Below, piece after piece: positions 59,150 through 64,000 of a DNA stretch of 64,000 nt. The DNA is taken from the NCBI RefSeq assembly GCF_049257235.1, contig NZ_JBMMUF010000008.1, forward strand, positions 100,677 through 164,676, in the 5' to 3' direction. Made by a program: the position numbers and the translations under genes. The notes below the pieces were generated by a model that saw only the letters and a program-made list of their open reading frames with translations, searched no databases and was not told the origin of the DNA. Position 1 is the first letter of the stretch. Every line of letters begins with the position of its first letter. The stretch is from Pseudoalteromonas sp049257235. GTDB taxonomy: Bacteria > Pseudomonadota > Gammaproteobacteria > Enterobacterales > Alteromonadaceae.

Positions 59150-62128
59150 TTAGAAGGTGTAACGAGCACCAATGTTAAAGCGACGACCAGTTTCCGCTAG
59201 GTTAACTAGCTGCTGTGAAGCACGTTCATGAGCACGGTTGTATTCATCTGTTAGGTTAATACCTTCTAGGAATACAGTTACGTTCTCAGTTGCTTCGTAG
59301 CTCACGTTAAAGTCCCACTGACCGTATGACTCAACGTAAATTGGGTTCGGCTTGCCGCTGAAGAATGATTCACCAGCAAGGAACTCATCACGCCAGTTAT
59401 ATGCGATACGCGCTTGTAGGCCATCTTTATCGTAGAAAGCAACAAGGTTGTATGTATCACTCATACCTGGAAGTGCGAACTGAGGCTCTTGACTTGCATT
59501 GTCGTAATCAAAGTCACCGCTTACAAGAGTCGCATTCGCTTGGAAACCAAAACCAGTGTCACCGATTAGGTGCTGAACCGCTAGCTCCCAACCTTTTAGA
59601 ACTGCGTCGTCTTGGTTCACAGGGATAGTGATGTCAAACATTGCTGCATCATCGTCACCCGCTACACCTAGAATTTGACCAAGCTCATTCACTGTATCTG
59701 GGTAGTTAGCAATGATGTAGTTACGAATTTCAGTCGTTGTTGCATCTGCACCTAGTGCTGCTACGGCTGCGTCGTAACGAGAGCCTTGCGCTGGGTGAGG
59801 TAGGTTAAACGTTGCTTCACGCACTACGTCTGTACCGATGAAGTTCTTACTGTCTTTGTAGAAGAAACCTACTGACGCGTAGCTACCTTCTTCGTAATAC
59901 CATTCAGCTGATAGGTCGTAGTTTGTTGATTCGAAAGGTTTCAAACCAGGGTTACCACGTTGACCTGAACCGCCGTTGATACGTACAAGAGAGTTCAGTG
60001 TTTGACCACCTTGGATACGGTCATAACCAGGACGTGCAATTGTCTTACTGATTGATGCACGAAGCTTCACTTCTTCAGTTACATCGATATCAAAGTCGAT
60101 GTTCGGTAGGAAGTTGCTGTAATCACCAGTTAGTTCTGAGAATTCTTGCTCACCCGTTGAGATAAGGTTGAATTCGTTATCACCTGCCCAGGCAATGTTT
60201 GAGTAGGTAGGAACTAGTGCACGAGACGTTACGTCAGTTTCTTCGTAACGCGCACCCACTGACACGTGGAATGGCATGTCGCCCATTTCGCCTGCGAAGT
60301 TAAATTCAACGTATGCCGCTGTGATTTCTTCTTTAGTGCGACGGTCTGTCGTCATGTCAGAAGATGCACAGAATGATGTGCCACAATCACCTACACCACC
60401 AAGAACACCATATGTTTGGTCAGCAATAGCGCGGATTGTGTTGAAGTCCCAACGGAAGAATTCTTGTAGTAGTGCAGGATCACCGCTACCAGATGCGTCG
60501 AACTTGTCACCGATTGAGTCAAGTACGAAAGCGTCTAGAGGTAAATCGCCAGCAGCACCTACGCCACCCCAGTTATCTTGTTGAACGTTTGAGAACGCAG
60601 AGCGGTTGTTCATTTCAGAAGAGCTAATACCAAAGTTGATGCTTTCAACGATACCATCGTCAAATACATAGCTACCTTTGATTTGTGCTTGCTCGATTTC
60701 ACTCTTCATTTGGCTGTTACGGAACGAGCTACCTGTTACGCGCATATCAGCTGCATTGATACCTGAAACGCCATCAGGGTATGTGATGCTAAGCACAGGG
60801 AAGTCATTGCTGAAATCAGTTGATGTAACAGCACGAACCCATGTCGCCATACCAATTACGTTGTTACTACCGTAAGGGCTATCAGGGCGTGATTCAGCTG
60901 ATGAATCGTGGTAGTCGAACTCTAGCTCAAAGTTATCGTTAACTTGCCACTCTAGGTTAAAACCAAGTGACTTGTTTTCGTTCACAGTTTCGAAGCTACC
61001 GGCACCCATTGCTAAGTCACCCGGTGCGCCGAACGCTTCTGTGTATACAAGTGGTGCAGACACTGGACCATCTGTCCATACGCCGCTTGACGGACCAAAG
61101 TTGTACCATGCTGATACGTCATTGTATTGGTCAGAGAATTCGTTTTTAGCGTACGTGTAGTCAAGTGTTGCTGTTACAGAGTCGACTGGGCTGTATTGCA
61201 GTGTTAATTGACCGTTAGTACGAGTACGCTCTACTTCGTGGAATGAATAACCCACGCTTTGTGGTACAGAGTAAATACCATCTGCGTCTGGGTAGTTTTC
61301 ATGTGCACCTTCACTTGCTGGGATTAGACCACCCCAGTCTGCGTTGCCGCCAGCCCAGTCGTAACCATTGATGTTACCTGGGAACGTACGCCAACCGCCT
61401 GTGAATGCTTGTTTGTTACCACTATCACGCTCTTGGTATGAAGCCGAGATAGCCACACCAATTGTGTTATCAGCAAATGTATTGCTGTATAAGCCTGATA
61501 GTTCAGGAGTGATTGAATCGCCTTCATCCGTTGAGTCATCCATCACGCCTTTAACACCAAAGGTTGCTTTTAAACCTGGAGCGTTAAGAGGACGAGTTGT
61601 CAGGATGTTGATAGTAGAACCGATACCACCAGTAGGTAGACTCGCTTTACCAGTTTTTGATACTTCAACGCCAGCGACACCTTCAGAAGCGATGTTAGCG
61701 AAGTCATATGCACGAGAAGATGATGCGTTTGTTGCTTCAAGTGAAGAAGCAGGCATGTGGCGACCGTTTAGGGTTACAAGGTTAAACTCTGGGCCGAAAC
61801 CACGGGCTGTAACTTTTGAACCTTCACCGTTTGAACGGTCAATTGCGATACCTGTAATACGCTGTAGAGACTCAGCAAGGTTTGTGTCTGGGAACTTACC
61901 CATGTCTTCTGCTGTGATTGCATCTACAACACCCGTGGCGCTGCGTTTAACGTCCATAGACTTAATTAAACTGCCGCGGATACCTTTAACTTCAATGACT
62001 TCGATGCCCTGATCGTCTTGTGCACCTTCTTCTGCTGCATTGGCTTGGAAAGCCATCATAGAAGAAGCACCAAGAAGCAACGATAGGCTCGTTGCTAAGG
62101 GCGTCTTTCTGAATTGTTGTTTTCTCAT
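59150..62128 (-). CDS. TonB-dependent receptor (large, carbohydrate-type)
   Basis: 992 residues. Signal peptide to about FQANAAEE. TonB-box-like IEVIEVKGIRGSLIKSMDVKR leads into the plug (I cite its key parts EVIEVKG and SLIKSMD), with EDMGKFPDTNLAESLQRITG and RGFGPEFNLVTLNGR; the barrel ends FNIGARYTF. Length and plug resemble Alteromonadales receptors for oligosaccharides or other large ligands, not siderophore receptors. Head of the cluster with halogenases, JmjC and SapC. LacI-type operators upstream suggest control by a sugar-responsive regulator. Confidence 0.92.
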   Translation of the reverse strand: MRKQQFRKTPLATSLSLLLGASSMMAFQANAAEEGAQDDQGIEVIEVKGIRGSLIKSMDVKRSATGVVDAITAEDMGKFPDTNLAESLQRITGIAIDRSNGEGSKVTARGFGPEFNLVTLNGRHMPASSLEATNASSSRAYDFANIASEGVAGVEVSKTGKASLPTGGIGSTINILTTRPLNAPGLKATFGVKGVMDDSTDEGDSITPELSGLYSNTFADNTIGVAISASYQERDSGNKQAFTGGWRTFPGNINGYDWAGGNADWGGLIPASEGAHENYPDADGIYSVPQSVGYSFHEVERTRTNGQLTLQYSPVDSVTATLDYTYAKNEFSDQYNDVSAWYNFGPSSGVWTDGPVSAPLVYTEAFGAPGDLAMGAGSFETVNENKSLGFNLEWQVNDNFELEFDYHDSSAESRPDSPYGSNNVIGMATWVRAVTSTDFSNDFPVLSITYPDGVSGINAADMRVTGSSFRNSQMKSEIEQAQIKGSYVFDDGIVESINFGISSSEMNNRSAFSNVQQDNWGGVGAAGDLPLDAFVLDSIGDKFDASGSGDPALLQEFFRWDFNTIRAIADQTYGVLGGVGDCGTSFCASSDMTTDRRTKEEITAAYVEFNFAGEMGDMPFHVSVGARYEETDVTSRALVPTYSNIAWAGDNEFNLISTGEQEFSELTGDYSNFLPNIDFDIDVTEEVKLRASISKTIARPGYDRIQGGQTLNSLVRINGGSGQRGNPGLKPFESTNYDLSAEWYYEEGSYASVGFFYKDSKNFIGTDVVREATFNLPHPAQGSRYDAAVAALGADATTTEIRNYIIANYPDTVNELGQILGVAGDDDAAMFDITIPVNQDDAVLKGWELAVQHLIGDTGFGFQANATLVSGDFDYDNASQEPQFALPGMSDTYNLVAFYDKDGLQARIAYNWRDEFLAGESFFSGKPNPIYVESYGQWDFNVSYEATENVTVFLEGINLTDEYNRAHERASQQLVNLAETGRRFNIGARYTF

Positions 62129-62171
62129 TATGTTTCCCCTTGATACACCCTGAAGTCGTTAACCAACCAAA

Positions 62172-62185
62172 TGAAAGCGCTTACA
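62172..62185. promoter_or_regulatory. LacI-family operator 1
   Basis: TGAAAGCGCTTACA: the central AAGCGCTT with flanking TG/CA is the classic half-site pattern of LacI/GalR regulators. 43 bp upstream of the receptor start. Confidence 0.7.
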
Positions 62186-62226
62186 AAAAAGTGTAAAAAA
62201 TATATTTTGTTGTCGCTTACTAAAAA

Positions 62227-62240
62227 TGTAAGCGCTTTCA
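62227..62240. promoter_or_regulatory. LacI-family operator 2
   Basis: TGTAAGCGCTTTCA, the reverse complement of operator 1 (one is the exact mirror of the other). 55 bp from it, so the two sites could hold a tetramer-made loop over the promoter. Confidence 0.7.
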
Positions 62241-62559
62241 AATTTAAACCATGCCTAAAAATAAATCAATAAAAAGTCTGATCAATTAACGGTGTATTTA
62301 CATTCATACTCACATCGTCATGATTATCAAGGCTTGCAGCTTTGAGGAGGGGTATCGTTATAGCGCATAATTCCACCTAAAGTATCACCTTGAAAGGTCA
62401 TTTTTATTTATTCTTATCATTAGGTTACCTAAGTAAAGACGACAAATTTAAATCTCGCCAGAATAAAAGTACACAAGAAGGAGGGAGTGTTGAAAGTGTG
62501 ATGGTAAGTCTCTAATTTTAATCACTTTTGTATGAAGGTATTAAATGTGGAATGACGAG
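62241..62559. other. Gap upstream of the receptor promoter
   Basis: 319 bp between the second operator and the Xre gene. No convincing gene, RNA or repeat was found. Ribosome-site-like AAGGAGGG occurs at 62478 but the following frames close at once. Confidence 0.5.
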
Positions 62560-62760
62560 CTACCGTGGCTGCTCGTCATCAAAAATATCTTCAATACGCA
62601 TTTCAAACAACCTTGCGCACTTAAATGCCAGTGGCAAACTTGGGTCAAACTTGCCTTTCTCTATGGCGTTGACTGTCTGTCTAGAAACATCGAGCGCATT
62701 AGCCAAATCAGCTTGCGTCCAATCACGCTCAGCGCGAAGTACTTTTAAGCGATTCTTCAT
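62560..62760 (-). CDS. Small Xre-family transcriptional regulator
   Basis: 66 residues, nearly all helix-turn-helix (WTQADLANALDVSRQTVNAI at 14-33). It ends LFEMRIEDIFDDEQPR, the common form of compact Xre regulators paired with membrane proteins. Its ATG overlaps the stop of the upstream membrane gene (ATGA), so the two are translationally coupled and probably form a regulator/membrane-partner pair. Confidence 0.88.
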   Translation of the reverse strand: MKNRLKVLRAERDWTQADLANALDVSRQTVNAIEKGKFDPSLPLAFKCARLFEMRIEDIFDDEQPR

Positions 62761-63188
62761 TCTTCGCCCTCATCATTCAGGCGTTTGTTCATCACAATGA
62801 GGGTTGTTAGGTAGGTTAGCGACATGAAGATGACTAAATGGGAGATGTCCTCATTGAAGTTGAGTATGCCGCTGGATTGCACCACAGAATACGCTAAACC
62901 AAATACCACGCTCGCACCCAATGTAATCCCCATGGCATTAAGCTGTATGCGTTGTTGCATTTCATCCAACCCCAAAATCTGCTTTTTGTTTGCCATAATC
63001 ATCATCACTCCGACCAGCACATTAATACTAATAGCGATAATGCTGATAAATGTTTGCTCCTTGGGCCACATTACGTGAGGACCGAATGATGCAATCGCTA
63101 AGGTGATTAACCACGCAGTCGTCCACTTGGCTAAATTCAATGTGTTTAGCTTATTACGCTGTTTAAACGATAGTTCTTTCTGGCTCAT
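62757..63188 (-). CDS. Membrane protein partnered with Xre regulator
   Basis: 143 residues from ATG 63188 (AGGTGA upstream). Four transmembrane helices (TTAWLITLAIASFG, FISIIAISINVLVGVMMIMA, GITLGASVVFGLAYSV and LVIFMSLTYLTTLIVM) and a cytosolic LDEMQQRIQLNA between helices 2 and 3. The pattern is that of small integral proteins of unknown function preceding Xre genes. No enzyme motif. Confidence 0.8.
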   Translation of the reverse strand: MSQKELSFKQRNKLNTLNLAKWTTAWLITLAIASFGPHVMWPKEQTFISIIAISINVLVGVMMIMANKKQILGLDEMQQRIQLNAMGITLGASVVFGLAYSVVQSSGILNFNEDISHLVIFMSLTYLTTLIVMNKRLNDEGEE

Positions 63189-63274
63189 AAATTTCACCTG
63201 TTAAGCAATTTAGTTTGACTAAATATCAATCAAGCAAGCCGTTAAGTCAAGTGTATTTTACATTAAGGTTGGTT

Positions 63275-63493
63275 TTATTTACTTTTTAGACGCTCACTTT
63301 CTGATAAGTTGATCGTTTCTTCTATGCCACAACGTGCACAAAAATGGTCATCGTGGCTTATGAGTATAAATCCGCCGTGATACTCAAAAAGTGCCTTAGC
63401 AACATAGTCCTGTGCATCTAAATCAAGGTGGTTGTCTGGCTCATCTAGCAGAACTAAACAAGACAGCCACCTTAAAAAGGAAGAAGAGTTCAT
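63275..63493 (-). pseudogene. Remnant of an ABC-F ATPase gene
   Basis: The 72-codon frame carries only the end of an ABC-F protein: Walker B/D-loop LLDEPDNHLDLDAQ and H-loop ISHDDHF, ending shortly after. Walker A and signature motifs of both ATPase domains are missing, as is any upstream coding part. Probably the product of a deletion near the adjoining transposase. Confidence 0.65.
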
Positions 63494-63651
63494 AACTTTT
63501 CTCTATGGTTTGCTAGATAAAACGCGCATTTTTGCACTCCATGTGATTAAAGCAAACGGTTAATTCACCTGAAATATCTGATTTTACACATTTCAGACGT
63601 AGGTTGGTCAAAGAGGGTTAGCTCTTTATCAAATCAGCTGTGTTCTGCGAG

Positions 63652-64000
63652 TTAAGCAAATAAGGCTTTGCTGTTACTAAGGCAACTTCGTCGCTGTCGG
63701 TGCATATGGTTGGCGTAGGTGGTGATTGTAGACTCTTTACCAACGACATTTTTAAATACCTTAGTCAAAGTGATGGTTAGTTTAAGCCAGTTATCAGGGC
63801 TGATATCGAGGCGCTCCAATATGGGGGTTGCAGCATTGGGTATTGCCCCGCGTTTATCTTCTCGTATGCAGCGGCCTGTCCAATCAAGAAGCTCAAGGTA
63901 AGTACTGAGCTCAAATGGCAGTCCTTTGGGCATATGTTTGCGCGGGTTGCCTGCAAAGCGAAGAAGGCTTTTTGGTTGTTTTGTTTCTTTGGCTGCCTCA
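63652..64000 (-). mobile_element. IS200-like (Y1/REP-associated) transposase, 3' part, truncated by window
   Basis: The frame is open beyond the ATG at 63933 to the window edge, reading SLLRFAGNPRKH, then MPKGLPFELSTYLELLDW, then TGRCIREDKRGAI. This is the C-terminal half of the transposase_17/REP-associated family, following the catalytic Y1 domain off-window. The end (NNVVGKEST then TYANHMHRQRR) is plausible for the group. Whether the element is intact cannot be judged here. Confidence 0.7.

Noticed and set aside
61368..62012. 214-codon open frame opposite the large TonB receptor gene
   Set aside because: Antisense shadow of the receptor plug region; no start signal or family features.
1..64000. 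CRISPR arrays, rRNA and tRNA genes
   Set aside because: No regularly spaced long direct repeats and no recognisable tRNA cloverleaf or rRNA sequence was seen.

Overview
The window looks like the replication-origin region of a secondary replicon (chromid) from a marine gammaproteobacterium of the order Alteromonadales, most likely Pseudoalteromonas. The grounds are a plasmid-type initiator/iteron origin with ParA/ParB lying next to core metabolic genes, the style of the large TonB receptors, NhaD and QmcA/NfeD, and the moderately AT-rich coding. The genus is an inference from gene content, not a database result.

Layout. 0-13.4 kb: the 3' part of a hybrid histidine kinase, a SYLF lipoprotein, a tyrosine recombinase, a CPA1 antiporter, YdiJ, and a PEP block (ppsA, its regulator ppsR, and a class II DAHP synthase that consumes PEP). 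13.5-19.5 kb: the replication and partition module. It holds three Ter-like sites around a small tyrosine phosphatase gene, tus, a leftward initiator gene, an iteron/DnaA-box origin (about 16.45-17.2 kb), then parA and parB. 19.5-32.8 kb: SWIM/SNF2 helicase, rmuC, a PstS-OmpA fusion, isocitrate lyase and malate synthase G (the complete glyoxylate shunt), a YebC-family protein and a HAD phosphatase. 33-46.3 kb: sbcDC, a methyltransferase, a CheY-like regulator, an unknown gene, lipocalin, a uracil-DNA glycosylase-like protein, a transporter, hydrolases, ArfB and a pilin. 46.3-54 kb: S9 peptidase, NhaD, a TonB receptor, and QmcA/NfeD. 54-62.3 kb: a nutrient-uptake cluster with two flavin halogenase-like proteins, a JmjC/cupin protein, SapC and a 992-residue TonB receptor, preceded by two LacI-type operators. 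62.5-64 kb: an Xre/membrane pair, an ABC-F remnant and a truncated IS200-like transposase.

The most striking system is replication control. The Ter sites are oriented so that a fork leaving the origin leftward is stopped about 2.3 kb away, and a fork that has come round the circle is stopped about 90 bp further on. That predicts practically unidirectional, rightward replication. In addition, the 18-bp iteron (consensus TTAGTAAAAATCTGATCT) recurs far from the origin in three clusters: 26.36-27.21 kb, inside the sbcC coding sequence (35.92-37.49 kb), and 39.69-41.09 kb. I count about 20 remote copies against 10 in the origin. These remote arrays would be expected to bind the initiator and could set copy number or timing. 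A second dispersed 17-bp motif (TGTAAACCCCCTTTACA) of unknown role occurs eight times between 24 and 51 kb.

All functional calls rest on motif recognition by eye. Alternative starts were chosen from visible Shine-Dalgarno sequences. Comparisons with E. coli Tus/TerB and other family members are from memory.
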